A DNA stretch of 64,000 nt from QYOJ01 sp964642545 (GCA_964642545.1 CAZXQU010000002.1:1-64000); one strand, 5' to 3'. Shown: positions 1-8,614, counted from the stretch's first letter. The notes: generated by a model not told the origin, from the sequence alone. Translations and numbers: made by a program.

Positions 1-1
1 A

Positions 2-1009
2 ATATTTTCATCGTCAGGATGCCCTTCCGGAGAGGATCTTCAGCTATATCTGCAAAGTAAGCTTCCTGATGAAGAAGCCCACCGGATTGAAGCCCATCTG
101 GCCGATTGCGAAATGTGTTCCGACGAGCTGGAAGGGCTCTCTCTGTTAAAGGATCCTGACAGGCTTCCTGAAATTGTCGAAAACCTGGAACACCGGATGG
201 CCGCTAAACATGTCCGTATCCTTCGGTTGAAACCAAGTTTGTTCCTGGCGGCGGCGGCAGTGATCGTATTGCTTATCGGAACGATATTCATATTCCGTTT
301 CGTTGTTCCGCTACATCAAAAGCCCCTTCTCACCGAACAACAGGCCACCACAAACATTTCGGCTGAAAAGGAAGTTCCCGTTTTGATTGAAGAGGAAGTG
401 TCTAATGAAACAGTGGAGCAACACATTCCCATGGATGGAAAGAAGAAAAAATCAGAGGCCCGTAGTGAAAAGATTGCCAACGAAATTGAGGTTAACCCGG
501 CCATTATAATCGAAGAACCTCTGCCAGATATTGCTCTGGAACAGGTAGAGGTTAAGACTCTAGATATTTCCGGAAAGGGTGAAACAGAGCCCCAAATCTT
601 ACAGGATAAAATCAATGGAGTTCAGCAGACCCAGCTGGCTGAAACAAAAGAAACTATAGAAGATTCGGCTCCTCAGCTTCCCCCCTATTTCGGTGGGAAG
701 AATATCCGGCTAGGCAGTGGGATAGGTGGAGTGTCATCGCAACAGATGGGAATCAATTTCATGACAATGGCAATAGAACAGTTTGAACTACAAAACTTTC
801 CGGAAGCTTCTAAATTATTCCAGGAGGTAATCAGTCAGGAACCAGAAAATTACAAAGCCATGTACCATCTTGCCCTTTGTTACATCGATATGGATAAGCA
901 GAAAAAGGCATTAAGGGTTTTGGAAAGGCTCATGGAAGACCCTGATAGTACCTATTACAAAAAAGCAATCGATTTGACCATAAAGATCAATGCAAATGAA
1001 CCAGAATGA
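2..1009 (+). CDS. anti-sigma-like zinc-finger protein with C-terminal TPR (5' partial)
   Basis: The frame is open to the left edge, so the N-terminus is missing. The visible part begins with an anti-sigma zinc-finger signature (HLADCEMC, His-x3-Cys-x2-Cys, nt 95-118). A single membrane helix follows at nt 233-310. Next comes a long low-complexity acidic/basic linker, presumably periplasmic. The last roughly 85 residues form TPR-like helices (FPEASKLFQEV, YKAMYHLALCYIDM). This matches membrane anti-sigma factors that hold an ECF sigma factor at the inner face while exposing a sensor domain outside. The partner sigma gene would lie just left of the window. The same HLADCE-type motif recurs in the gene at 61071-61862. 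The family assignment is good; the bound sigma factor and signal are unknown. Confidence 0.75.
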   Translation: MFSSSGCPSGEDLQLYLQSKLPDEEAHRIEAHLADCEMCSDELEGLSLLKDPDRLPEIVENLEHRMAAKHVRILRLKPSLFLAAAAVIVLLIGTIFIFRFVVPLHQKPLLTEQQATTNISAEKEVPVLIEEEVSNETVEQHIPMDGKKKKSEARSEKIANEIEVNPAIIIEEPLPDIALEQVEVKTLDISGKGETEPQILQDKINGVQQTQLAETKETIEDSAPQLPPYFGGKNIRLGSGIGGVSSQQMGINFMTMAIEQFELQNFPEASKLFQEVISQEPENYKAMYHLALCYIDMDKQKKALRVLERLMEDPDSTYYKKAIDLTIKINANEPE

Positions 1010-1307
1010 ACTGAACGATCGGATCAGGCTGCTGATTCATTCTCCTCATAATACCCAGGAGTTTATGGACCTGGCTTCCTTAGATATGAACTGGAAAGCC
1101 ATCGATAAAACCATCCAACTTCCGAGAGAGGTTGGTTTTACTGAATTGGATTGCCCATGCTGCTTCGACCCGCTCAGACTTATCTACGAAAAATTTGCAA
1201 CAGTCAGTTACGAACTTGAATTAATTTGTCCGCACTGCAAAGAGAAGATCAGGGCTATTGGAGAATTTACAGGCTATACGAATGAAATCACGCTGAAGGC
1301 AGATTAA
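990..1307 (+). CDS. small zinc-ribbon-like hypothetical protein
   Basis: This 105-residue protein starts inside the last 20 bp of the preceding anti-sigma gene, so the two are probably translationally coupled. I do not recognise the family. Two Cys pairs (DCPCCFD and ICPHCKE) separated by about 26 residues look like a zinc ribbon. There is no signal peptide or membrane helix, so it is probably cytoplasmic. Coupling to a membrane anti-sigma protein suggests an accessory role in the same stress circuit, but that is inference only. The start ATG at 990 is followed by another ATG at 996. Confidence 0.6.
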   Translation: MQMNQNELNDRIRLLIHSPHNTQEFMDLASLDMNWKAIDKTIQLPREVGFTELDCPCCFDPLRLIYEKFATVSYELELICPHCKEKIRAIGEFTGYTNEITLKAD

Positions 1308-1909
1308 TTCCTTGGCAACTCCACCCGCTTCTTAACCTCGCGCATGAGATTTAACGGCGTGTCTGTGATTACCATGTTGTAAAGCCATGCAGGGACAATA
1401 CCTCCCGGATCCACTAATCCTTCCAGAGTGAGTCGTTTCATCCCGTCGGGCAATGGTTCTATGGTCCATCGCTGCCAATAATTTTTTATCCTGATGATAT
1501 TGGGGTCTTCAGGAATTACATCCAGTAACGGCGTGGCATAGATAACTTTTTTCCCGGTAACAGAGTCAATCGTTACCTTGGCGTCTGCACACAAATCACG
1601 GTCTTGCAGAGGCCACGGAACATCATAAATCAGGTAATATTGTGTGCGTACATTTTCTTCGTGGGAAATCACTTGGAGCTCCCTGATGTCGTCATCCCAC
1701 CAATCAAAGTTTTTTACGTTGCCAATAATTGTCCCGATCATCTCCATGGTGGAATAGATCTCCATCTCCCCTTTAAAGGCCTTCAAAGGGCTCCCCACCT
1801 CCTTCTTGGTATAGATTTTTATCCCGTCGCGTTCTTTAATAAACTCCCAGGGTTGTGCAACAAGCTGATTTACAATAAAAAAACTGATTAATAGTAGTAA
1901 AGTCCTCAC
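1304..1909 (-). CDS. START-domain lipid-binding-like exported protein
   Basis: A 201-residue protein with a cleavable signal peptide (hydrophobic residues 3-16, then VAQP). The rest fits a START/SRPBCC fold: WEFIKERDGIKIYTKK at the start, a central YYLIYDVPWPLQDRDLC segment, and a C-terminal helix (NLMREVKKRVE). START-like proteins bind hydrophobic ligands in a deep cavity; bacterial members of this type are mostly uncharacterised. It converges on the preceding gene with a 4-bp overlap. Nothing in the sequence identifies the ligand. Confidence 0.75.
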   Translation of the reverse strand: MRTLLLLISFFIVNQLVAQPWEFIKERDGIKIYTKKEVGSPLKAFKGEMEIYSTMEMIGTIIGNVKNFDWWDDDIRELQVISHEENVRTQYYLIYDVPWPLQDRDLCADAKVTIDSVTGKKVIYATPLLDVIPEDPNIIRIKNYWQRWTIEPLPDGMKRLTLEGLVDPGGIVPAWLYNMVITDTPLNLMREVKKRVELPRN

Positions 1910-2041
1910 AGCTCTAAAACATTTTTCAAAGAAAATTTATACAAAGTAACGGCAAAAAATTTAAAAAATGACACTCAAGGATTATTCCTATTTTTACTTT
2001 CAGTGATTTTCAACGTATTGATTAAAGAGACGAGAGATCGC

Positions 2042-2611
2042 ATGAAAGAAAATTGGCAGGAGATCATCACACGCATCATTAAAGGCGACCAGGAGGCTTT
2101 CAGGGAGGTTGTTACCTCCTATCAACATCAGGCTTTTTCTCTAACATTCAGGATCCTGGGGAATGAAGAGGAGGCTAAAGATGCTGTTCAGGAGGGTTTC
2201 ATTAAAATATGGCAAAATATAAAGAGTTACAACCCTGCAAGCCAATTCACCTCCTGGATGTACAGGATCATGGCTAACTGTGCCATTGACAGGTTCAGGA
2301 AGTTAAGGCGGCAACTTGAAGTTCCAATCGAACAGGTACCTGAATCATGGTTTGCAGGTAATCGCAATGAGCCCAATGCCTTGATGGATAACAAGGAGAT
2401 GGCTCTGATGATCAGCTTTCTGGCAGATAAACTTCCTGAAAAGCAGCAACTTGTCTTTATCCTTCGGGATATCCAGGGCATGGAATCAGCTGAAGTTCAG
2501 GTTATCCTTGGCATCTCTGAGACTCAGGTAAAAAGCAATCTTCATCACGCCCGAAGGTCAATCCGCGAAAAAATTGACCGCATTTTTCAACTTGAAAGAA
2601 GTAGATCATGA
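2042..2611 (+). CDS. ECF-type RNA polymerase sigma-70 factor
   Basis: Sigma region 2 is visible (ILGNEEEAKDAVQEGFIKIW, then FTSWMYRIMANCAIDRFRK), as is region 4 (LPEKQQLVFILRDIQGMESA, then an HTH with ISETQVKSNLHHARRSIREKI). About 189 residues is normal for an ECF factor. The frame extends upstream to a GTG at 2003, but the ATG at 2042 gives the usual MKENWQEIITRIIKGDQEAF start, so I chose it. The stop overlaps the next ATG by 4 bp, giving a three-gene operon of sigma factor, small membrane protein and lipoprotein. Confidence 0.9.
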   Translation: MKENWQEIITRIIKGDQEAFREVVTSYQHQAFSLTFRILGNEEEAKDAVQEGFIKIWQNIKSYNPASQFTSWMYRIMANCAIDRFRKLRRQLEVPIEQVPESWFAGNRNEPNALMDNKEMALMISFLADKLPEKQQLVFILRDIQGMESAEVQVILGISETQVKSNLHHARRSIREKIDRIFQLERSRS

Positions 2612-3072
2612 ACCGGAAAAAAGAAAATAACGCTGAAGATTTATTGGAAACTGTTCTGGAAAATTTAAGAAAGAACGAACCCCAATTAAAGGACAACCAG
2701 GAGATCGCTCATAATGTTATGCAATCAATTCAACATTTACAGCAACGAAAATTTCCGGAAAGAATCTCTTCTTCATCACCTGCCAGGTACCTGATCTATG
2801 CCCAGCGATTACTTACGGCGGCATCTGTTTGCCTGTTAATCCTTTATGGTATAGAAGAATTCACGATAGTCAACAAAATGAACACACTGGAGAATCAGAC
2901 CGCCGCTTTCAAGGTTGAACCTGCAAGAACTATTTCCCGACGATTGGCAAAAAACAGCCACACTTTTCATTCGTTGCAGCTGCGATTTCCTGGTCGATTG
3001 AAGTTCTTTGCGACAAGGCAGTATCTCTCCCAGGATCAAACCATTCAATCATTAAAAACATCAATGCCATGA
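2608..3072 (+). CDS. small single-pass membrane protein, probable anti-sigma factor
   Basis: A 154-residue unrecognised protein translated from an ATGA overlap with the ECF sigma gene. The N-terminal 60 residues are charged and helical (AEDLLETVLENLRKNEPQLKD). One transmembrane helix follows near residues 57-80, then a short basic extracytoplasmic tail. Position and topology are those of an anti-sigma factor, but no zinc-finger motif is present. The role as regulator of the upstream sigma factor is inferred from context. Confidence 0.6.
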   Translation: MNRKKENNAEDLLETVLENLRKNEPQLKDNQEIAHNVMQSIQHLQQRKFPERISSSSPARYLIYAQRLLTAASVCLLILYGIEEFTIVNKMNTLENQTAAFKVEPARTISRRLAKNSHTFHSLQLRFPGRLKFFATRQYLSQDQTIQSLKTSMP

Positions 3073-4106
3073 AAATTCGAGAAATTCTGATATCCATGTT
3101 ATTAGTCATCCTGATTTTCAGCGGATGCCGCGAAATCAGTGTCACCACACAAGTGAACCGCGATGGTTCATTTACACGTATCATTCGAATCACCGGCGAC
3201 TCTTCTTCTGTGTTCAAAGGCGACCTTCCTTACCCCATTGATTCAACCTGGGAGCAGGTCCTTATAAAAGATACCAGTGGAGGTTCAAAAAATGGAGATG
3301 ACTATATTCTCACATATTCGAAACTGTTTGATGGCAGTGAGGAATTGATGACTCAGATCAGGCAGGATACAAGTTGGCGGAAGCAACTGGGCCGTCAGAT
3401 TATGGTAACCAACCGTTTTGGGTTCTTTTACTCTTTTTTGACCTTCAGAGAGTCCTTTCAGGCTACCAACCCATTCACTTTTCTCCCTTACGAAGAGTAC
3501 CTTACACCGGAAGATTTACTCTGGTTAACCGGACAAAAAACCGTCATCAGCCAATCCGATTCAAGCAGGTTTGATGAAGTGGAAGAGAAAGCTGAGAAAT
3601 ATATTGCTGCCTCCGTTACAGCGGAACTGGAACAAATTCTGGAAGACGGCATCAAACGATTGAATGATCCAACTCTTCTTCCTGATGAGGTTACCCGTTT
3701 TCACGATAGCATTCAGCGCTATGTAGAAGCGTGGGAATTTGACCAACCTGAAAAATTCATTGGTTACTTCCGGGATTGGACCGGAAACGCTACGATTGAC
3801 AAACTACTGAAGATGGATCCTCCTCTTTTCGGTGAATTCAATAAGAAGGTTTCAATTTTCAACAACTCGATATTGATGGAAACCTATCCCGAAACAGTGG
3901 AAATGCCAGGCTTGATCATCGAAACCAACTCCGTGATGCTGAAGGGAAACCAGGTTAGTTGGGAGGTTCAGCCGTTAACCCTGCTGTTCCAGCCATACGA
4001 GATGTTTGTAGAATCAAGAGTGGTAAACAATTGGGCCTTTGTGGTAACAGGCATCTTCCTGGTACTGCTGATTATTGTAATGATTGTGAAGGCAGTGAAG
4101 AGGTAA
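3069..4106 (+). CDS. lipoprotein with C-terminal membrane anchor, function unknown
   Basis: The 345-residue product overlaps the previous gene by 4 bp and closes the sigma operon. It has a lipoprotein signal (LLVILIFSGC, lipidated Cys near residue 20), a large mixed beta/helical exported domain, and a C-terminal helix (VVTGIFLVLLIIVMIVKAVKR) with a basic stop-transfer tail. It is thus tethered at both ends. I do not recognise the family. Being co-transcribed with an ECF factor suggests an envelope sensor or effector, which is inference. Confidence 0.65.
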   Translation: MKIREILISMLLVILIFSGCREISVTTQVNRDGSFTRIIRITGDSSSVFKGDLPYPIDSTWEQVLIKDTSGGSKNGDDYILTYSKLFDGSEELMTQIRQDTSWRKQLGRQIMVTNRFGFFYSFLTFRESFQATNPFTFLPYEEYLTPEDLLWLTGQKTVISQSDSSRFDEVEEKAEKYIAASVTAELEQILEDGIKRLNDPTLLPDEVTRFHDSIQRYVEAWEFDQPEKFIGYFRDWTGNATIDKLLKMDPPLFGEFNKKVSIFNNSILMETYPETVEMPGLIIETNSVMLKGNQVSWEVQPLTLLFQPYEMFVESRVVNNWAFVVTGIFLVLLIIVMIVKAVKR

Positions 4107-4141
4107 ATTGTCAGAATTGGAAAGATGCTTTATCCTATTTT

Positions 4142-4762
4142 TCAGATAACCTTTCCTTTTAAATATTTTGTCAGTTCATCATTTGAGCTGGCCAGGCTAT
4201 CATACTGCTTTTGAATATTCTGCAAAAATTTCATATACCAAAGGTACTGTGGTCGCAATTGTTTTGTCCACAGATTATAAAACTCGCTTTTCGGCCGTTC
4301 CATGTTAAGGACAAGAAACTGCATGCCATAAGTCTCCCCTTTTGTAAACAGGTTCAGCATGTTGAGTTTATTCGTCTCATACTGGTCGATGATCCTTATC
4401 GTCTCGAAATCCATGACATCAGTCCCTCCTGAAGCCAGAACAGCTTCCCATACGCGGGTATTGACAGAAGATGTGAAAAAAATCGGGACACCAAGAATAT
4501 CAGGCATATCTCCGTTTTTATATGCCTCAAAAAAGGTTGTAACTACACTATCAAACACCTTTCGTTCCTCTTCTATCTGAGTCTTCTCCAATTCGCATTC
4601 GGTAATAAAAAACTCATAAATTGTTTTGACTTTTCGCTCACTTTTAACTTCTGCCTGATAGTTTGTAAGAAAAAAAGCCCCCCAAACCCCAACGAAAACA
4701 ACTACCAGTTCAAACAGGAGCCAAAGCGGATTTCCAGATGCTCGCTTTTCTCTGATTCTCAT
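4142..4762 (-). CDS. membrane-anchored hypothetical protein
   Basis: A 206-residue protein with one N-terminal membrane helix (WLLFELVVVFVGVWGAFFL, about residues 13-31) preceded by basic residues. A mostly helical soluble domain follows, with coiled-coil-like stretches (ITECELEKTQIEEERKVFDS). It resembles Bacteroidota single-pass proteins of unknown function with a short anchor and a helical periplasmic domain, but I cannot name a family. It is transcribed away from the small gene at 4840. Confidence 0.6.
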   Translation of the reverse strand: MRIREKRASGNPLWLLFELVVVFVGVWGAFFLTNYQAEVKSERKVKTIYEFFITECELEKTQIEEERKVFDSVVTTFFEAYKNGDMPDILGVPIFFTSSVNTRVWEAVLASGGTDVMDFETIRIIDQYETNKLNMLNLFTKGETYGMQFLVLNMERPKSEFYNLWTKQLRPQYLWYMKFLQNIQKQYDSLASSNDELTKYLKGKVI

Positions 4763-4839
4763 AGCTATATCAAATTATGCAAACAAAAATATAAAAAGAT
4801 TTCCTAAATTCGTATTTCCTAATTTCAAAATCACCGAAC

Positions 4840-5130
4840 ATGAACACCAAAAAGATTATCCGCTGGTTACCCCTGTTTATCCTGGCACTCGTCATCCTCA
4901 CCTCCTGTGCCCCTGGAAATGAAATTTTTGATGTCGATCCGGCGGGATTCTTTATGGGCTTATGGCATGGATTTATCTCCCTGTTCACCTTTTTCATCAG
5001 CCTCTTTACCAGCGATGTTGGCATCTACGAAGTGAACAATTCTGGATGGTCCTATAACCTGGGGTTTATCCTGGGGATCATGATCTTTTACGGAGGAGGA
5101 ACAAAAGGTGGCAGCCGGAAGTGGCAGTAG
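4840..5130 (+). CDS. small lipoprotein-like membrane protein
   Basis: A 96-residue product with a lipobox-like signal (ALVILTSCAPG, Cys near residue 24) and two further hydrophobic segments (FFMGLWHGFISLFTFFISLF and YNLGFILGIMIFYGG). It ends in a basic, Gly-rich tail (KGGSRKWQ). This composition recurs in Bacteroidota small conserved lipoproteins of unknown role. It converges with the phosphate symporter gene at 5140. The short intergenic region before it carries degenerate ATTTCCTAA-type direct repeats (about 4799-4826). Confidence 0.6.
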   Translation: MNTKKIIRWLPLFILALVILTSCAPGNEIFDVDPAGFFMGLWHGFISLFTFFISLFTSDVGIYEVNNSGWSYNLGFILGIMIFYGGGTKGGSRKWQ

Positions 5131-5139
5131 CAGGATCTT

Positions 5140-6873
5140 CTATGCAGTCTCCTTGTACTCTTTGAATGCCTCACTTACATTCAGGATATAATCTCCGATC
5201 CGCTCACTCAGGGAGAAAAGATCACCATAATAAGCGCCTGTTTTGTACTTGTATCTCTTTTCTTTCAGGTCTTCCACATGCTGCTGGCGAATCTGGTCCC
5301 TCTTTTCGTTGATCATGGCTTCCAGCAGATAGGCCTTGTCAGTATTTACCTCACTGAAGCCCTTTTCGAGACTTCGATTCATTTCAGTAAACGCCTGGAG
5401 CAGCAATTCAAACAGTTCATTCAGGGATTCATCCTGGTGTTGATTTAATGTAATTTTTTTCTCCTTAATCCGGTCAACCACTTTCGACATAGCAAAAATC
5501 ACATCGCCAATACTCTCCATTTCATCAATCATCTTGATCATAGCCCTGATTTTTTTGGAGCTATCGTGGCTAAGCTCTCCCTCGGCAACATTGGTAAGGT
5601 ATAATGAGATCTCCTGCTCAAGATCATCGGTAATCTGCTCACCTTTTTCAATTTTTCCCAGTAATTTATAGTACTTCTTGGATTTGGTTTCTGTGAGCAT
5701 CGATTGAAGTTGAAGAAACATTTTCTCGATCCGGAGTCCGAAATTCGATATCTCTTTCCGTGCCTGAAGAATCGATAACTCACTGGTAGAGAACATTCCC
5801 GAATTGATGTATTTCAGGCTAAACTCCTCATCATCTTCTGTTTTGCTGGGAACCATCAAGGTAGCAATCTTCGCAATAAAAGGAGCAAATCCAATGAGGA
5901 TCAGGGTATTGATGATATTAAAACTTGTATGAAAAAGTGAAAGTGCAATCGGGTAAACACTTTTTATATCTTCAAATTCCACATCAGACAGACGGGTTTC
6001 CAAAATTGAAACTCCATGCTTTTTTTGTAAAAAATAGTTGATTGCCATTAAAAAATAGTGGAACACGGTTAACATCCATAATACTCCAAAGATGTTGAAA
6101 AGGAAATGGGCACGGGCAGCCCGTTTGGCAGAGATATTTGCAACAATGGCAGCCAGGTTGGCCGTAATGGTGGTGCCGATGTTTTCTCCAAGAACCATGG
6201 CGGCGGCTAATTCAAATGGGATTAGTCCATTGTAACACATAACCAGGGTAAGGGCCATGGTGGCACTGGAGGACTGGATGATAATTGTCAGAATGGTACC
6301 AATGGCAACAAAAATCAGTACCGATAAAAATCCGAGATCGGTAAATGAGGAGAGAAAATGCAGGGACTCGGGATTGTTATGGATATCTGGGACTGACTCT
6401 TTCAGGAACTGAAGCCCAATAAATAGGATTGCAAATCCGATGATGAATTCACCCCATGATTTTCTCAAACTGTTCTTGGAAAAAAATAATGGAAGGCTTA
6501 GGCCAATTAACGGAAGCGATAAAAAGCTCAGGCTTATATTAAATCCCAGCAATGAAATGAGCCATGCTGTGACAGTGGTCCCAATATTTGCCCCCATGAT
6601 AACACCTACGGCCGCAACCAGCGATAGGAGCCCTGCATTGACAAAGCTAACCACCATGACTGTTGTGGCAGAGGATGATTGGATTGTGCTGGTAATGAGG
6701 ATACCCGTAAACACTCCTTTGATCCTGCTACTTGTCATGGCCCCAAGGATATGCCGCATCCTGCTTCCTGCCACTTTCTGAAGCGCATCGCTCATGAGCT
6801 TCATTCCAAACAAGAAGAGACCAAGAGCGCCTAGCAGAGTGAGAACCTGCCCTATAATTGATAAAACTTCCAT
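5140..6873 (-). CDS. Na/Pi cotransporter (NptA-like) with C-terminal PhoU domain
   Basis: Imports inorganic phosphate with sodium across the inner membrane. Residues 1-345 hold two inverted Na/Pi symporter repeats, each with the diagnostic QSSSAT motif (residues 65-70 and 200-205). Residues from about 350 to 570 form a PhoU-like helical bundle (ISNFGLRIEKMFLQLQSML and MIDEMESIGDVIFAMSKVVD). At 577 residues the length is typical for the symporter-PhoU fusion. It is a single-gene unit. The PhoU-like domain probably modulates transport, which is family knowledge and not visible here. Confidence 0.92.
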   Translation of the reverse strand: MEVLSIIGQVLTLLGALGLFLFGMKLMSDALQKVAGSRMRHILGAMTSSRIKGVFTGILITSTIQSSSATTVMVVSFVNAGLLSLVAAVGVIMGANIGTTVTAWLISLLGFNISLSFLSLPLIGLSLPLFFSKNSLRKSWGEFIIGFAILFIGLQFLKESVPDIHNNPESLHFLSSFTDLGFLSVLIFVAIGTILTIIIQSSSATMALTLVMCYNGLIPFELAAAMVLGENIGTTITANLAAIVANISAKRAARAHFLFNIFGVLWMLTVFHYFLMAINYFLQKKHGVSILETRLSDVEFEDIKSVYPIALSLFHTSFNIINTLILIGFAPFIAKIATLMVPSKTEDDEEFSLKYINSGMFSTSELSILQARKEISNFGLRIEKMFLQLQSMLTETKSKKYYKLLGKIEKGEQITDDLEQEISLYLTNVAEGELSHDSSKKIRAMIKMIDEMESIGDVIFAMSKVVDRIKEKKITLNQHQDESLNELFELLLQAFTEMNRSLEKGFSEVNTDKAYLLEAMINEKRDQIRQQHVEDLKEKRYKYKTGAYYGDLFSLSERIGDYILNVSEAFKEYKETA

Positions 6874-7050
6874 CGTACCTGCTTCAAGATTATGAAGTAA
6901 CCAAAATAGAACATTTCCTTCATGAACCCCTAGGAAGAAAAACTTGTTTTATGAAAAGTTATTTACAGATAAATTCAGGAATACTGATATTCAAAAGCAG
7001 AATGGTCGTGGCGGTAGATCTTTTTGCATATTTGCATTATCTTTGAATAA

Positions 7051-7533
7051 AATCCTTTCACAGAGAATCAATCCCGTAACATCAAAAATCTCTCTCCCGG
7101 CAATCCAAAATCGATGACAATCGGCGGCGAGACCTTTGCTCCTATTGGACAAGGTGCGGGACTGATTGGTTTGCCTGGCGACTGGCCTCCTCCGTCATGG
7201 TTTATCAAGTCGGCAGCGATGACTCTTCTTGCCATACCGGCTGAAAATGCTGCAGAAGCTGTCAACCTGGCTCTGCATTTTATAAACAATGTTGACATCC
7301 CGATCGGTGTATCCAGCATCATTTCAAATGGTACTAAAGAATACGATCATACACAATGGATTGTTGTTAGGGACCTTACAAACAAAAAATACATGTTCAG
7401 AACCTATAATAACCTTCAACTGCGAAGTATTGATCTCACAAAGCTTGATTTGACGAAGGGCGGAAAAATCGTTATCATCCCTATTGAAGGAGGTGATGAG
7501 ATGATTGATATCACAGACCAATACAACAAATAG
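7051..7533 (+). pseudogene. C-terminal fragment of a choloylglycine hydrolase / penicillin acylase family protein
   Basis: Only the C-terminal half of a linear-amide hydrolase of the Ntn superfamily is present. The intact part includes the family stretch GQGAGLIGLPGDWPPPS, then DIPIGVSSI, DHTQWIVVRDLTNKKY and MFRTYNN. The homologous frame starts right after a stop at 7048. The N-terminal half, with the catalytic Cys that must become residue 1 of the mature enzyme, is absent, so the product cannot be active. The ATG at 7114 is only an internal methionine. The fragment opens a stretch of decayed genes up to about 8144. Confidence 0.75.
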
Positions 7534-7613
7534 GACTTTTGCAACAGACTATCCTGAGAACTGTCAGGTTCTATTAAAATTGAAATTTTGGTTGCTTAAA
7601 AACTCCTCGATTT

Positions 7614-7790
7614 ATGGAAAGGGATATTCTCAGCACCAACCGAAAAGCGTTAACCATCAACCTGGATCAATCGGTTTACGGCACCATTGCCGAAATTGGC
7701 GGAGGACAGGAGGTGGCCCGTCAATTCTTTCAGGCAGGTGGCGCTTCAGGGACTGTCGCCAAGTCGATTTCTGCATACGATAAATTATTC
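7614..7790 (+). pseudogene. N-terminal fragment of a conserved Bacteroidota protein
   Basis: About 58 residues (ALTINLDQSVYGTIAEIGGG, EVARQFFQAGGASGTVAKS) look like the well-conserved N-terminus of a much larger Bacteroidota protein that I cannot name confidently. Homology stops abruptly near SAYDKLFSD at about 7790. The remaining 39 codons of the open frame (to 7907) are the antisense of a different gene fragment. The reading frame of 97 codons is therefore a chimera created by a deletion or rearrangement, and not a real small protein. Confidence 0.55.
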
Positions 7791-7793
7791 AGC

Positions 7794-7919
7794 GACAAAC
7801 GGGATATTCCCATTCGGTTTTTTATCTGTCTCTTCAAAAAGAATCCAAAGATCACTATAGGTTTTCACAGTATGATCATCAATGATGTCATGCAGCGCAT
7901 CCTGTAACTGTGTGGATTT
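7794..7919 (-). pseudogene. internal fragment of an endonuclease I family protein
   Basis: Reading the minus strand from 7919 to 7794 gives 42 sense-looking residues including QLQDALHDIIDDHTVKTYSD and LWILFEETDKKPNGNIP. This resembles the extracellular endonuclease I family of Bacteroidota (short helix, HTV-xSY, then AFE-x-TD-xx-PNG). It is bounded by a stop upstream (TAG, 7922-7920) and by the junction with the plus-strand fragment at about 7790. The catalytic region is missing. The assignment is from memory of the family pattern and is moderately confident. Confidence 0.5.
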
Positions 7920-7949
7920 CTAAATGTGTCAATTTTTCACTATCAATGA

Positions 7950-8144
7950 GCTCTCCAATCTAATCCTGAAAAAAGATCAGGACTGGTTAAAATACTGAAT
8001 ATGTTTGGGCAGGAGGTTTTGCAGACAAATCTTAATGGTGAGACGAAGCAAGAAATTCAATTGAATGTTCCTTCGGACTGCTATCTTGTTTGTACCACCA
8101 GCACCAAGTGTATTGTCAACAAGAAAGTTATCCTAGGAAACTAA
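7950..8144 (+). pseudogene. orphan T9SS type A C-terminal sorting domain remnant
   Basis: Frame 3 from 7950 to the TAA at 8142-8144 encodes about 64 residues that read as the tail of a type IX secretion substrate: LVKILNMFGQEVLQTNLNG, an Ile/Leu-Asn-Val strand, then GG-less SDCYLVCTTSTK and VNKKVILGN at the end. In the family this segment directs export and cell-surface attachment. The body of the protein is gone (stop at 7947) and the start is lost, so this is a relic. Two substitutions (YYLVR to CYLVC) suggest drift. Confidence 0.65.
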
Positions 8145-8200
8145 AACAATAAATATTGGGAAAAGAGAATATCAAAAAAATAACATCAACAAACCAAATC

Positions 8201-8452
8201 ATGAATAAACTAAGAATCCTCTTTACGTCCATTTGCACAGCTGCTCTGCTGTTTATCGCTATTTCCGCCCTTGCCCAAGTCCCTCCTCCCCCTCCTGACG
8301 GTCACGGACAAACAGGTAATCGGGAACCAGGAGCTCCCATCGACGGTGGACTGGGCATCCTGCTAGCGATGGGTGCCGGATATGGCGGGTATAAGGCATA
8401 CAAAGCCAGGAAAAAAGCCTTGACAGTAGATGAATCAGAAAATGATGAATAA
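8201..8452 (+). CDS. small exported protein with PID-CTERM-like sorting signal
   Basis: The ATG at 8201 gives an 83-residue protein. A signal peptide (LLFIAISALAQ, cleaved near residue 26) is followed by a Pro-rich spacer (PPPPPDGHG). The C-terminal tripartite signal is APIDGG, a hydrophobic helix (LGILLAMGAGYGG) and a basic tail (YKARKK). This order is the PID-CTERM type, thought to be processed by a Bacteroidota exosortase-like system. The frame extends upstream to a GTG at 8156, but the signal peptide fits only the later start. The mature part is nearly nothing but the spacer, so function is unknown. Confidence 0.65.
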   Translation: MNKLRILFTSICTAALLFIAISALAQVPPPPPDGHGQTGNREPGAPIDGGLGILLAMGAGYGGYKAYKARKKALTVDESENDE

Positions 8453-8480
8453 CCTTAAGTGGAAAAGCCAATGCGTCATC

Positions 8481-8571
8481 TGACCACTCTTGGCCGATCC
8501 AAAGTGACCACCGTATAAATCTGATTTTAATACATCTAAACTGGTCAATTCCGATAGGATTGGGGTGGTCA
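8481..8571. repeat. imperfect 30-bp inverted repeat, IS21-like terminal sequences
   Basis: Positions 8481-8510 and 8542-8571 are inverted copies of a 30-bp unit that begins and ends with TGGTCA/TGACCA (21 of 30 positions match), separated by 31 AT-rich bases. A further GTCGGTTTGTCCA follows the right arm. Such phased TGGTCA repeats are what I remember at IS21-family (istA/istB) ends in Bacteroidota, but no transposase is present. It may be a solo end, or a small non-autonomous element. Confidence 0.5.
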
Positions 8572-8614
8572 ACACCGTCGGTTTGTCCATGAGAGCAGGC
8601 TGTTTACAAATAAA

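Noticed and set aside
2003..2041. An upstream GTG start for the ECF sigma factor
   Set aside because: It adds residues not seen at sigma N-termini; the ATG at 2042 fits better.
7614..7907. A 97-codon open frame as an intact small gene
   Set aside because: Its first part matches a larger protein and its last part is antisense to an endonuclease I fragment.
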